A stretch of 63,748 nucleotides of DNA, taken from NCBI GenBank assembly GCA_002372015.1, contig DFIA01000046.1:1-63748 (forward strand), given 5' to 3'. Under the pieces are notes generated by a model. That model saw only the letters and a program-made list of their open reading frames with translations, ran no database searches and was not told where the DNA came from. The translations under genes and the position numbers were made by a program. How positions within the stretch are numbered: position 1 is the stretch's first letter; each line of letters opens with the position of its first letter. Below are positions 43,537 through 52,751 of the stretch, in pieces. This DNA comes from Bacteroidales bacterium UBA3709 (lineage in GTDB: Bacteria > Bacteroidota > Bacteroidia > Bacteroidales > UBA932).

Positions 43537-45105
43537 TTATAAGTGGATGAGATTTTTACCTGTCATCTCCGATGGCTGGGATATGCCCATCAGCTTTAGT
43601 ACTGTTGGGGCTATATCGCATAGTTTTCCGTTATCTACACTCTTTACATCATCATCTACTACAACAAATTGTACCGGATTCAAAGAATGTTGAGTATTAG
43701 GTGTACCGTCTGGATTTATAGCATAGTCTGCATTGCCATGATCGGCGGTAATCAGCACTGAATAACCGGCTTTGCGAGCTTCTTCAACTACTTTGCCGGT
43801 TAGACTATCTATACACTCTACGGCTTTGCATATAGCAGAATACACTCCTGTATGCCCTACCATATCTCCGTTAGCAAAATTCAGAACAATAAAATCTTCT
43901 TTTCTTGTTCTTATTATATCTATCAATTTATCCGCCACTTCAGGAGCGCTCATTTCTGGCTGTAAATCGTAAGTTGCAACTTTTGGGGAGGCTACAAGTA
44001 TTCTGTCTTCGTTGTTGAAAGGCTCTTCTCTACCACCACTGAAAAAGAACGTAACGTGTGCATATTTTTCTGTTTCGGCTATGCGTAGTTGTCTTTTTCC
44101 AGCCTCTGCAATAATCTCACCCAAAGTCTTTTGTATATGCTCTTTGCCAAACAGTATGTGAAGGCCGGTGAACGAATCGTCGTATGGGGTTAAACAACAA
44201 TAATAAAGCGGCAAAGTGTGCATACCTTGTTCTGGCATATCCTGTTGAGTAAGCACATATGTCAGCTCGCGAGCACGGTCGTTTCTAAAATTGAAGAATA
44301 TAACCGCATCGTCTTTCTTTATGGTAGCTACCGGCTGTTTGCTGTTGTTAAAACCGTTCTCCTGTATGCACAGAGGTTTTATAAACTCATCTGTAATTCC
44401 CTCATCGTATGAATATTGCACAGCCTCCTGTGCAGAAATAAAGTTTTGGCCTTTGCCGGCGGTAAGTAAATCGTAAGCCTCCTTTATTCTATCCCATCGC
44501 TTATCTCTGTCCATAGCATAAAACCGCCCACAAATGGTTGCTACCTTGCCACAACTCTTGGCCATGTGTGCTTCCAACTCCGCAATAAAGCCCTTTCCGC
44601 TATGTAGGTCGGTATCTCTGCCATCCATAAAACAATGTACAAAAACCCTTTTGAGCCCACATTCTTTTGCAGTATCCAAGAAAGCAAAAACATGCTCCAA
44701 AGAACTATGCACTCCGCCTCTTGAAACCAAGCCCAAAAGATGAAGATCGTGTGCCTGGCCCTCAACCCCAAATTCCCCATTTGGATTACCGCTTTTAGCA
44801 TAGGCCATAACAGAGCGTATCTCTTTGTTCTCTAACATTGTACGCTCTTTACATACTTTGTTAATCTTAACAAGATCTTGATATACAATTCTGCCGGCCC
44901 CGATGTTTAGGTGCCCCACCTCTGAGTTGCCCATCTGCCCATCTGGCAAACCCACGTCTTCTCCGCAAGCCAAAAGCTGAGAATGTGGAAATTTTGCTTT
45001 TAAAGCATCTATATTGGGTTGGCCTTGAGTTTCTATAGCGTTGGCCTTGCCACGTTCTCCCAATCCCCACCCGTCTAAAATCATCAACAAAACTTTCTTC
45101 ACCAT
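43537..45105 (-). CDS. gpmI: 2,3-bisphosphoglycerate-independent phosphoglycerate mutase
   Basis: A 522-residue manganese enzyme of glycolysis interconverting 3- and 2-phosphoglycerate. Metal ligand and nucleophile motifs are MILDGWG (Asp11), GQMGNSEVGHLNIGAGR with the phosphorylated Ser61, HCFMDGRDT, NFRNDRARELT, LNFANGDMVGHTG and TADHGNADY. Length matches the family. It lies 23 bases after the RNase R gene and 11 before dnaE. Confidence 0.95.
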   Translation of the reverse strand: MVKKVLLMILDGWGLGERGKANAIETQGQPNIDALKAKFPHSQLLACGEDVGLPDGQMGNSEVGHLNIGAGRIVYQDLVKINKVCKERTMLENKEIRSVMAYAKSGNPNGEFGVEGQAHDLHLLGLVSRGGVHSSLEHVFAFLDTAKECGLKRVFVHCFMDGRDTDLHSGKGFIAELEAHMAKSCGKVATICGRFYAMDRDKRWDRIKEAYDLLTAGKGQNFISAQEAVQYSYDEGITDEFIKPLCIQENGFNNSKQPVATIKKDDAVIFFNFRNDRARELTYVLTQQDMPEQGMHTLPLYYCCLTPYDDSFTGLHILFGKEHIQKTLGEIIAEAGKRQLRIAETEKYAHVTFFFSGGREEPFNNEDRILVASPKVATYDLQPEMSAPEVADKLIDIIRTRKEDFIVLNFANGDMVGHTGVYSAICKAVECIDSLTGKVVEEARKAGYSVLITADHGNADYAINPDGTPNTQHSLNPVQFVVVDDDVKSVDNGKLCDIAPTVLKLMGISQPSEMTGKNLIHL

Positions 45106-45128
45106 CTTTATATCTACTCCCTATCTAC

Positions 45129-47246
45129 TTAAACTTTAGCTGTCTGTAGTTCGTCTTCTAAAACTAATGAATAATCTATTGTTTTTTGTTCCAGTGATAT
45201 ACGCTCTACCTTAACCTTTATTCTATCGCCTAAGGTAAATTTGCGTCCAGAGGATTTTCCCACAACACTAAATGTTTTCTCGTCAAACTGATAATAATCG
45301 TCTTCGAGTTCTTTCAATGCTATCATTCCCTCTATGTGAGTAGGCTCTACTTGCACATATAATCCCCATTCGGTAACACCACTTACTGTTCCGTTGAAGA
45401 TTTGTCCTATTCTTTCCTGCATATACTCGGCCATTTTGTACTTTACGCTGGCCCTCTCTGCCTCTGTTGCAATCTGTTCTCTCTGCGAAGAATGTTCGCA
45501 GAATTCTTCATATTTTTGTTTATCCACACTCTTTCCGTCTTCCAGATAATAGGCAAGCAACCTATGAACCATCATATCTGGATATCTTCTTATAGGAGAG
45601 GTAAAGTGGGTATAGTACCTAAATCCGAGACCATAGTGCCCTATATTGTCGGTAGAATACTGAGCTCTTGCCATACATCTTAACGCCAACAGCTCTATAG
45701 TTTCACACTCCGGCTTGCCCTGTATCTGCTCCATAAGTTTATTTAAGCCTTTTGCAAGTTGCTTTGGAGTATCTGCCTCTATTTTATACCCAAAATATTT
45801 TATAAATGTCTTGAGTTCCGCCACCTTTTCCATATTAGGTTCGTCGTGAATACGATATACAAACGTAGGGGCCTGCTTACGTATTGAGGTAGCTATGTAG
45901 GTTGCCACCGCCTTGTTTGCCAATAACATAAACTCCTCTATCAGCCAGTTGGCAGACTTGGTTATCTTTTGTACTACATCTATTGGCTTGCCTTTTTCAT
46001 CTACTATTATCTTCATTTCCGGCCGCTCAAAGCTTATGGAACCTTCTTTGAACCTTTTCTTTCTAAGCACCGTGGCCAGTTTATGAAGCTCTAATACAGA
46101 GTTTATCACCTCTTTAGACGGAATTGTAGCTTCGGAAACTATTGGTTTATAGGTACTCATGTCTCCGTTATTGTCTATTATCTGCTGAGCCTCTTCGTAA
46201 GCAAAGCGATAAGAAGAACATATTATAGTTCTTCCAAACCACTGTTTATAAACCTTCCCAGCAGAATCCATCTCAAAAATTGCAGAAAAACACAGTTTGT
46301 CTTCATTCGGACGAAGAGAGCACAGATTGTTAGACAAAGCTTCTGGCAACATAGGAATTGTTCTGTCTGCAAGATACACAGATGTTGCTCTGGCGTAGGC
46401 TTCTTTATCTAAAACAGACTGAGGTCTTACATAGTACGATACGTCTGCAATATGCACTCCTACCTCTATGTTTCCATTATCTAAAACCTTGTAAGAAACT
46501 GCATCGTCAAAATCTTTTGCATCTGCCGGATCTATGGTAAAAATACAATCTTTTCGCAAATCTCTTCTACCCTCTAAATCTTTGGCAGTAATCTGTTTAG
46601 GTATTTTATCTGCCGCTGCCTCAACCTCCGGTAAAAACTTATATGGAAGACCAAACTCAGATAAAATAGCATGCATTTCCGTATCGTTTTCTCCCGGCTT
46701 GCCAAGTACATCTACAATTTCTCCCACCGGCGTCTGAAAACCCCTCGAAAAATCTCTTACCAATACGGCTACCTTTTTACCCTGCCATTCTTTCTTTACA
46801 GAATCTATTGGAACTTCTACATCATAGGGCATATTCCGGTTTTCTATAATAACCCAGGCATGCCGCCCTGTTATCTGCATAAGCCCTACATAAGGTCTGG
46901 TGCTGCGGCTTACTATTTTTACAACCTCGCCCTCATTTCCTTTTTCCACATTCTTTTTTGTAATGGCAACCCTCACTGTATCGTTGTTTAGCGCCCCTCT
47001 CATTTTTCCGATTGGGATAAAGACATCCTCTCTCTCCTTTTGTTTAGAGGCAGCTTCTACTTGCTGTGGAATAATACGCACAAAACCATAACCTCCGGAA
47101 GCCACCTCAAGCACGCCTTCCACTTCTGCTATAACTCTTTTTCCTTTTCCGCGTTGTTGTTTTGCAGAACGCCGTTCTAATGCCTTCCTTCCCATCGTAG
47201 TGCCTGAACGCTTACGACTTTTCGATATATTCTTTTTTCTTGTCAT
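45129..47246 (-). CDS. rnr: Ribonuclease R
   Basis: A 705-residue 3'-5' exoribonuclease of the RNase II family that degrades structured RNA. A very basic N-terminal tail (1-40) is followed by cold-shock domains (VEGVLEVASGGYGFVRI and following), the RNB catalytic domain with ADAKDFDDAVS (241-251) supplying the metal-binding Asp residues, YTHFTSPIRRYPDMMVH, and a C-terminal S1 domain (IFNGTVSGVTEWGLYVQVE, about 614-690). It is first in the operon, with a TAAATTTG box 38 bases upstream. Confidence 0.93.
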   Translation of the reverse strand: MTRKKNISKSRKRSGTTMGRKALERRSAKQQRGKGKRVIAEVEGVLEVASGGYGFVRIIPQQVEAASKQKEREDVFIPIGKMRGALNNDTVRVAITKKNVEKGNEGEVVKIVSRSTRPYVGLMQITGRHAWVIIENRNMPYDVEVPIDSVKKEWQGKKVAVLVRDFSRGFQTPVGEIVDVLGKPGENDTEMHAILSEFGLPYKFLPEVEAAADKIPKQITAKDLEGRRDLRKDCIFTIDPADAKDFDDAVSYKVLDNGNIEVGVHIADVSYYVRPQSVLDKEAYARATSVYLADRTIPMLPEALSNNLCSLRPNEDKLCFSAIFEMDSAGKVYKQWFGRTIICSSYRFAYEEAQQIIDNNGDMSTYKPIVSEATIPSKEVINSVLELHKLATVLRKKRFKEGSISFERPEMKIIVDEKGKPIDVVQKITKSANWLIEEFMLLANKAVATYIATSIRKQAPTFVYRIHDEPNMEKVAELKTFIKYFGYKIEADTPKQLAKGLNKLMEQIQGKPECETIELLALRCMARAQYSTDNIGHYGLGFRYYTHFTSPIRRYPDMMVHRLLAYYLEDGKSVDKQKYEEFCEHSSQREQIATEAERASVKYKMAEYMQERIGQIFNGTVSGVTEWGLYVQVEPTHIEGMIALKELEDDYYQFDEKTFSVVGKSSGRKFTLGDRIKVKVERISLEQKTIDYSLVLEDELQTAKV

Positions 47247-47284
47247 ACGCTAATTTTTTAGACTTGTGTATCCGAGAGCAACCA

Positions 47285-47292
47285 CAAATTTA
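47285..47292 (-). promoter_or_regulatory. Putative -7 box for the RNase R-gpmI-dnaE operon
   Basis: The leftward strand reads TAAATTTG, matching TAnnTTTG, 38 bases before the ATG at 47246 and just past the secDF terminator. Confidence 0.45.
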
Positions 47293-47299
47293 GCAAATA

Positions 47300-47337
47300 A
47301 AAAAGAAAAGGAGAAGGCCAAAATCAGACCTTCTCCC
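47300..47337 (-). terminator. Terminator of secDF
   Basis: GGAGAAGG (47310-47317) pairs with CCTTCTCC (47329-47336), loop 11 bases. On the leftward strand it is followed by TTTTCTTTTTT. It lies 25 bases after the secDF stop. Confidence 0.75.
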
Positions 47338-47361
47338 TTATTCTTCGTATTCAAAAGATTC

Positions 47362-50300
47362 CTACTTTTTTACGGTTCCTTCAACTTTTTTCTTGTTGAT
47401 ATCGTACATTATAGGGGTAGCAATGAATACAGATGAAAATGTTCCTACTATAACACCCAACGCCAGTGCTACGGCAAAACCACGGATAGTATCCCCGCCA
47501 AAAATTGCTATAGAGAGCAATACCACCAAAGTAGTTCCCGATGTATTAAAAGTTCTTGCAAGAGTGCTGTTTACAGCTCCGTTAATATTCTCTTTCAGAG
47601 ATCTCTTAGGGAATAATTTCTTGTATTCACGAATACGGTCGAATATAACCACGGTATCGTTGATTGAATAACCTATTATTGTAAGCACTGCTGCAATAAA
47701 GGTCTGATCCACATCTAAAGAGAATGGCAATATTCCGGTGAAAATAGAATAGAAGCCTATCACTATTATGGAATCGTGAGCTAATGCTGCAAGGCCTCCT
47801 GCACCCCAAGACCAGTTGGAGAAACGGGCTGCTATATACAAGAAGATGGCAAGCAGGGCAAATATTACGGCATAAGAACCCTTTCTCTTCATATCATTTG
47901 CTATGGTAGGCCCCACTTTGTCTGAACTTACAATTCCGTTAGGATTATCTACGGTTGTAGTAAACTGTTCCTGTGAAAGCGGTGTTTCAAAGAAGCCACC
48001 AAGGGCTTTGTATAACTTACCTTCAACCTCCTGATCCACTTCCTGAGAATTATCGTTAATCTTATATTTGGTTGTAAGCTTCATCTGGCTGCCTGAACCA
48101 AACTGCTTAACCTCTATGCTCTCTCCAAATTCTGCTGCCGCAGCCTTTCTCACATCTTCTGCAGAAACCATCTTGTCGAACCTTAAAACATAAGTACGAC
48201 CTCCTGTGAAATCTACACCGTAAGAGAAGCCCTTGCCAAATATAAATGCAAGACAAGTTGCCACAACAACAGCTGCTATCACATAAGTTACCTTTCTCAT
48301 ACCAATAAAATTGTATTTAGTATTGGTCAGGAACTTACGAGTTGCTTTGCCCTCAAGCGTAATGTTCTTGTTTTTTGACAAACGACCCTCAAAATACAAT
48401 CTTGTAATAAAGATTGATGTTACCAGAGAGGTTAGAATACCTAATATCAAAGTGGTAGCAAATCCTTGAATAGGGCCTGTTCCAAATACAGCCAAAACAA
48501 CACCTACTATTATTGTTGTGATATTTCCATCCAAAATAGCAGAATAAGCATTGCTATATCCGTCTTTAACAGCCAAGCGTAATTGCTTGCCGCTACGTAA
48601 CTCTTCTTTTATTCTCTCATATATTATAACATTGGAGTCTACCGCCATTCCCAAAGTAAGCACCAGACCGGCAATGCCAGGAAGTGTAAGAACAGCCCCC
48701 ATTGAAATTAGGTAACCCAATAGGAATATCACATTGCATATCAGAGCTATGCAAGCTGCAACACCTGCTCCTCTGTAGAAGAACAGCATATACAGCAACA
48801 CCAATACAAACGCTATCAAGAAAGATATCATACCTGCATTGATGGATTCTTGTCCGAGAGAAGGTCCAACAACCTGCTCCTGAAGAATTGTGGCCGGAGC
48901 CGGAAGTTTACCAGACTTCAGAACGTTTGCAAGGTCTGTGGCCTCTTCAAATGTAAAGCGACCGGAAATTTCGCTACGTCCGTCGGTAATCTCGCTCCTT
49001 ACAACCGGATTAGAATATACCATTCCGTCGAGAACTATCGCAACACACCTGTCTCTGTTGTCTGCTGTAATTCGAGCCCATGTTTTTGCTCCCTCCGGAT
49101 TCATTGCCATACTCACGCTTGGAGCACCACCTTGCTCTCTGTAAGAAACACTTGCATCTGTTATGCAGCTTCCGTCTAACGGAGCCTTTCCGTCTCTTGA
49201 AGAGTTCTTTATGGCAATAAGTTCAAAATATGTTCCTGCTGCATCAATAGGCTTAACGCTCCACATAGGAATCATATCTGCAGGCAAAACAGCCTTTACT
49301 TGAGGAAGGTTCAGATATTTGTTTACAACAGCAGTATCTTTGTAATGAGTGCGTCCTATACAAGCTCCGGCCGCATACTGTCCCTGATCTATACTCGGTT
49401 GCAGAACAAAGAACAGAGGGTGTTCGCGTGCAAACGCCACATTATCCATAGAAAGCGTATCGCCTGCACCTATCTCCTTTTTCACAACATCTGCAATGCT
49501 GGTAGAGGTCTGCTCTGCTACAGTGGAGTCTGCTTCAACAGCAGCCTGCTCTTCATATAACAGATCTTTGAGAATAGCATCTGCCTTAGACAAAGCATCT
49601 ACTACTTCGCGATTTTCAAATGTTGGCCGAAACTCCAGTGAAGCTGTTCCCTGAAGCAGTTTTCTTACACGCTCCGGCTCCTTAACTCCGGGAAGTTCCA
49701 CTAAGATTCTTCCGGAGTTTCCAAGTTTCTGAATGTTTGGAGAAGAAACGCCAAAACGGTCTATACGGCTGCGTAAAACATTGAATGAGTTTGATATAGC
49801 ACTTTCAGCTTCCTTTCTTATTACAGCAATTACCTCAGAGTTAGATGTTTCTGGGTTTATTCTGTCTCTCATCTCATAGGTGCCGAAGATAGATGAAAGT
49901 CTTTGGTTTGGAGCTAATTCATTCCAAGCCTGCTCAAACAGGGAGATAAAGTCTTGACGGCTTGTAACTTCGCGTTGCTGGGCCAGTTCAAGAGCCTTTA
50001 CAAATTCTTCTGTCTGGTTGTTGCTGGAAAGAGCCTTTACCAAATCTTTCAACTGCACCTGCATCATTACATTCATTCCACCCTTCAAGTCCAATCCTAA
50101 CTTTATCTCTTTATCTTTCACCTCTTTATAGGTGTAACCAAGGTAAACTTTCTTATCTGCAACAGAATCTAAATAATATCTGTTTTTTACTTTATTGACA
50201 GAATCGAGATAAAAAGCCTTGTCAAGATCTGAAATCTTGGCAAACTCCGGCTTCATCTTCTCTGCCTCAACAGCTTTGGCTGCAAATGCCTCTGCTTTCT

Positions 50301-50397
50301 TCTCCTGATTCCTGGTTGCCCACGTAAATGAAATCTGATATAAACAGGCTAATGCTATCAGGATAGCTAATACTCTAAAGAGCCCTTTGTTTTGCAT
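47362..50397 (-). CDS. secDF: Fused SecD-SecF protein translocase subunit
   Basis: A 1011-residue inner-membrane protein that uses the proton gradient to help export through SecYEG. SecD half: one N-terminal helix (about 5-25), LGLDLKGGMNVMMQV, a large periplasmic domain with DRFGVSSPNIQKLG and RILVELPGV, then GLVLTLGMAVDSNVIIYERIKEELR in the membrane part. SecF half: YGVDFTGGRTYVLRF and TIIGYSINDTVVIFDRIREY. Twelve helices in all. The fusion is usual in Bacteroidetes. I chose the ATG at 50397, where the first membrane helix begins; the frame is open to 50595 but that stretch covers the promoter region and overlaps the divergent gene. Confidence 0.94.
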   Translation of the reverse strand: MQNKGLFRVLAILIALACLYQISFTWATRNQEKKAEAFAAKAVEAEKMKPEFAKISDLDKAFYLDSVNKVKNRYYLDSVADKKVYLGYTYKEVKDKEIKLGLDLKGGMNVMMQVQLKDLVKALSSNNQTEEFVKALELAQQREVTSRQDFISLFEQAWNELAPNQRLSSIFGTYEMRDRINPETSNSEVIAVIRKEAESAISNSFNVLRSRIDRFGVSSPNIQKLGNSGRILVELPGVKEPERVRKLLQGTASLEFRPTFENREVVDALSKADAILKDLLYEEQAAVEADSTVAEQTSTSIADVVKKEIGAGDTLSMDNVAFAREHPLFFVLQPSIDQGQYAAGACIGRTHYKDTAVVNKYLNLPQVKAVLPADMIPMWSVKPIDAAGTYFELIAIKNSSRDGKAPLDGSCITDASVSYREQGGAPSVSMAMNPEGAKTWARITADNRDRCVAIVLDGMVYSNPVVRSEITDGRSEISGRFTFEEATDLANVLKSGKLPAPATILQEQVVGPSLGQESINAGMISFLIAFVLVLLYMLFFYRGAGVAACIALICNVIFLLGYLISMGAVLTLPGIAGLVLTLGMAVDSNVIIYERIKEELRSGKQLRLAVKDGYSNAYSAILDGNITTIIVGVVLAVFGTGPIQGFATTLILGILTSLVTSIFITRLYFEGRLSKNKNITLEGKATRKFLTNTKYNFIGMRKVTYVIAAVVVATCLAFIFGKGFSYGVDFTGGRTYVLRFDKMVSAEDVRKAAAAEFGESIEVKQFGSGSQMKLTTKYKINDNSQEVDQEVEGKLYKALGGFFETPLSQEQFTTTVDNPNGIVSSDKVGPTIANDMKRKGSYAVIFALLAIFLYIAARFSNWSWGAGGLAALAHDSIIVIGFYSIFTGILPFSLDVDQTFIAAVLTIIGYSINDTVVIFDRIREYKKLFPKRSLKENINGAVNSTLARTFNTSGTTLVVLLSIAIFGGDTIRGFAVALALGVIVGTFSSVFIATPIMYDINKKKVEGTVKK

Positions 50398-50424
50398 TTT
50401 AGTTACATTTTTGATAATAGGATG

Positions 50425-50432
50425 CAAATGTA
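50425..50432 (-). promoter_or_regulatory. Putative -7 box of secDF
   Basis: The leftward strand reads TACATTTG followed by CA, matching TAnnTTTG, 27 bases before the ATG at 50397. Confidence 0.5.
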
Positions 50433-50462
50433 CAATTTTTTCGTAAAAAATAAAGTATTTCA

Positions 50463-50470
50463 TACCTTTG
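50463..50470 (+). promoter_or_regulatory. Putative -7 box of the PD40/SPOR-like gene
   Basis: TACCTTTG matches TAnnTTTG, 39 bases before the ATG at 50510. A T-rich run lies around 50436-50441, where a -33 element would be. Confidence 0.5.
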
Positions 50471-50509
50471 TTACAGCCTTTTGGCTTTATTAAACAGATT
50501 TTTCGCAAA

Positions 50510-52504
50510 ATGAAGAATACTATCTTTATGGTCTTTATCGCCATTACTTCTCTTTTTGTTTTACCGGAAGCAATGGCCCAACAAGTTTTGAGCAAGGCCC
50601 ACTACAGCGAACGCACGGCCGATTCCCTGTTTCGCTCGTACCAATTCAAACAGGCTGCAGAAATATATGAACACCTGGCTAAAGAAGCAGATACTCCTAC
50701 CAAAAACAGGCTTGAAATTAAGATAGTTACATGCCAAAACGGAGAAGCCATGCTACAATTTGTTTCTAACCCTAAGGTGGTTTTAAGAAAGGCCTTAGAT
50801 AAAAGAGATTTTTTTCTTTACTATCCAAATATTAACAGCTTGGGGCATTTTATCCTCAGAGCAGATGCCTCAAAAGGCATAAGCGACACGCTATATGTTC
50901 CAGACAATACAGACAGGCTGTATTATAGTGCTAAAGACCTAAGCGGCAATTGGAATATATATGTCTCAAAAAGGCAAGAAAACGGTAATTGGGGAGATAC
51001 TCAGATTCTCAACAATAATATCACAAGTAGCGGAAATGAAATTTTTCCGTTTGTCTCTCCAGACGGAAAAAGGCTCTACTTTTCTTCCAACGGACATTAT
51101 GGAGCGGGGGGCTACGATTTATATGTCTGCCTTTGGGACGAAGAAAAGCGAGACTGGGGGTTGCCGCAAAACTTGGGCTTCCCTTACTCCTCTCCTGCAG
51201 ACGATTTTTTCTTCTACATCACACCTGATGAAAAATATGCAACATTCTCTTCTACAAGACAATTTGCAGACCCTTCTTCCAGATATTACTCCACAACACG
51301 CGTCCTCTCTTATGTTGTGGAATACGAAACAGACCCGATAAAACATAAGGCTACTCCAGAGGAGGCCGCAAACATTGCTCTCTTGAGAACAGCCAACTAT
51401 ACACAAGGAAATCGCGATTCCCTCAACAAAACAGACATAGCAAAAGCCTTGGAGGGGGTAGAGCGCAAAACTGGAGTTTCTCAGATGGACTCTTCTGCCA
51501 GAAAAATTACCGAAAAATATACGCTTGTTTCGCAAAAATATCGCAAACTCAAAAAGCAACTAAACACTCAGGAAAAAAATCTGAATTCCAACAGAAACCT
51601 ATATTCCCAAGTTCAGAGACGCTTGGGGGCAGAAACCGCGCAACAAGAAAAAGAGTTGAAAACAGATTCGTTGAACAACCTCGCACAAAACATTGCAGAC
51701 AGCGAAGCCTCCATTATGAGCTTGTCTAAAGAGCTAAAAAATACAGAACACGAAATAGGGCAGATTGAAAAAGTTTTTCTGGCTTCGGGAATTGAAGTAC
51801 CTGCAAACACCCTTTTTAAAACCTCAGAAGAACTTGCAGCAGAGGCCTTGGCAGAAGATTCCGACAACAACATAGAAATCTCTCAGCTATTGGATAACAG
51901 GGCCAAGGTTTCTGAAAACAATAGTTTTAGCATAGAATCTATAAAGCCTAAAACAGACCTCTCTTTCAAAATAGCCAAAGGGGCAACACCTTTGAGCTTG
52001 GAATATTTTCCGGCGGGCATTGTATATCAGATACGTATAGCAAGTGCCGCAAAAAAATTATCTGCAATCGCCCTAAAGGGACTATATCCTGTTTTTGAAA
52101 GAAGAGAGGGAGGGAGATACACATATAGTGTAGGCGTATATTACTCTTATGCAGAAGCAAACCAATATTTGAGCCGAGTAAAAAAAGCCGGTTTCCCTTC
52201 GGCCTACATTACAGCCTATGAAGACGGAAAGACCATAGCTTTGGCTACAGCAAAGAAAAAATCCTCCTACTATAATGTTGTGATTTACTGCTCGGAATCT
52301 TCTTTGCCGCAGGCTGCAATAAAAGCCATTTCTTCCACCGGCAAAGATTTAGCAAAAACTTCTACTGCAGAAGGTTTTAAATTTATAGCCGGCCCGTTCT
52401 CATCGCAGCAAGAAGCAAACGACTTAGCAAAAACTCTAAAAGACATGGCAGATAACAACTCCACCCAACTGCCTGAAATGAAGATTTCCGTTGAGCTTGT
52501 TTAA
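50510..52504 (+). CDS. Exported PD40-repeat protein with coiled coil and SPOR-like C-terminus
   Basis: A 664-residue envelope protein. The signal peptide ends at AMA (23). Residues about 30-75 are TPR-like (ADSLFRSYQFKQAAEIYEHLA). Residues about 130-260 carry PD40/WD40-like beta-propeller repeats (FPFVSPDGKRLYFSSNG, YITPDEKYATFSS). A long charged helical region, likely coiled coil, spans about 330-440. The C-terminal part (about 505-664) has two repeats resembling SPOR domains (VYQIRIASA...GRYTYSVGVYYSYAEANQYLSRVKKAGF and a second VVIYCSES...FIAGPFSSQQEANDLAKTLK). This suggests periplasmic peptidoglycan or envelope binding. It recalls PorE or OmpA-PD40 proteins but lacks an OmpA domain. Start chosen at the signal peptide; the frame extends upstream into the promoter. 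It is divergent from secDF. Confidence 0.7.
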   Translation: MKNTIFMVFIAITSLFVLPEAMAQQVLSKAHYSERTADSLFRSYQFKQAAEIYEHLAKEADTPTKNRLEIKIVTCQNGEAMLQFVSNPKVVLRKALDKRDFFLYYPNINSLGHFILRADASKGISDTLYVPDNTDRLYYSAKDLSGNWNIYVSKRQENGNWGDTQILNNNITSSGNEIFPFVSPDGKRLYFSSNGHYGAGGYDLYVCLWDEEKRDWGLPQNLGFPYSSPADDFFFYITPDEKYATFSSTRQFADPSSRYYSTTRVLSYVVEYETDPIKHKATPEEAANIALLRTANYTQGNRDSLNKTDIAKALEGVERKTGVSQMDSSARKITEKYTLVSQKYRKLKKQLNTQEKNLNSNRNLYSQVQRRLGAETAQQEKELKTDSLNNLAQNIADSEASIMSLSKELKNTEHEIGQIEKVFLASGIEVPANTLFKTSEELAAEALAEDSDNNIEISQLLDNRAKVSENNSFSIESIKPKTDLSFKIAKGATPLSLEYFPAGIVYQIRIASAAKKLSAIALKGLYPVFERREGGRYTYSVGVYYSYAEANQYLSRVKKAGFPSAYITAYEDGKTIALATAKKKSSYYNVVIYCSESSLPQAAIKAISSTGKDLAKTSTAEGFKFIAGPFSSQQEANDLAKTLKDMADNNSTQLPEMKISVELV

Positions 52505-52571
52505 TAGCCTAAACTTAGCTTACCTTGCAGGCTTATTAAAATAATTTCAATAGATATTATAAAAATTATGT

Positions 52572-52579
52572 TATATTTG
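52572..52579 (+). promoter_or_regulatory. Putative -7 box of tRNA-Ser
   Basis: TATATTTG followed by CA matches TAnnTTTG, 26 bases before the mature 5' end of the tRNA. Confidence 0.5.
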
Positions 52580-52605
52580 CATCCTATTTGATTTGGATAA
52601 GCCTT

Positions 52606-52693
52606 GGTGAGGTGGGAGAGTGGCTGAATCCAGCAGTTTGCTAAACTGCCGAACCGGTTTACGGTTCCGCGAGTTCGAATCTCGCCCTCACCG
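52606..52693 (+). tRNA. tRNA-Ser (anticodon GCT)
   Basis: An 88-base class II tRNA. The acceptor stem GGTGAGG (52606-52612) pairs with CCTCACC (52686-52692), discriminator G at 52693. The anticodon stem GCAGT (52633-52637) pairs with ACTGC (52645-52649) around the loop TTGCTAA, giving anticodon GCT at 52640-52642 (serine codons AGC/AGU). The T arm contains GAGTTCGAATCTC. A long variable arm (CCGGTTTACGG region) is typical of tRNA-Ser. The 3' CCA is not encoded (GCAAAA follows). Confidence 0.97.
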
Positions 52694-52694
52694 C

Positions 52695-52727
52695 AAAAAA
52701 CCGCACATAACTTGTGCGGTTTTTTTA
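52695..52727. terminator. Bidirectional terminator between tRNA-Ser and the Sus-like operon
   Basis: CCGCACA (52701-52707) pairs with TGTGCGG (52713-52719) around a short loop, flanked by AAAAAA on the left and TTTTTTT on the right. It can stop rightward transcripts from the tRNA and leftward transcripts from the transporter gene, whose stop is 25 bases away. Confidence 0.85.
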
Positions 52728-52751
52728 TTTCGATTCATTCTTAAAAAGCCA

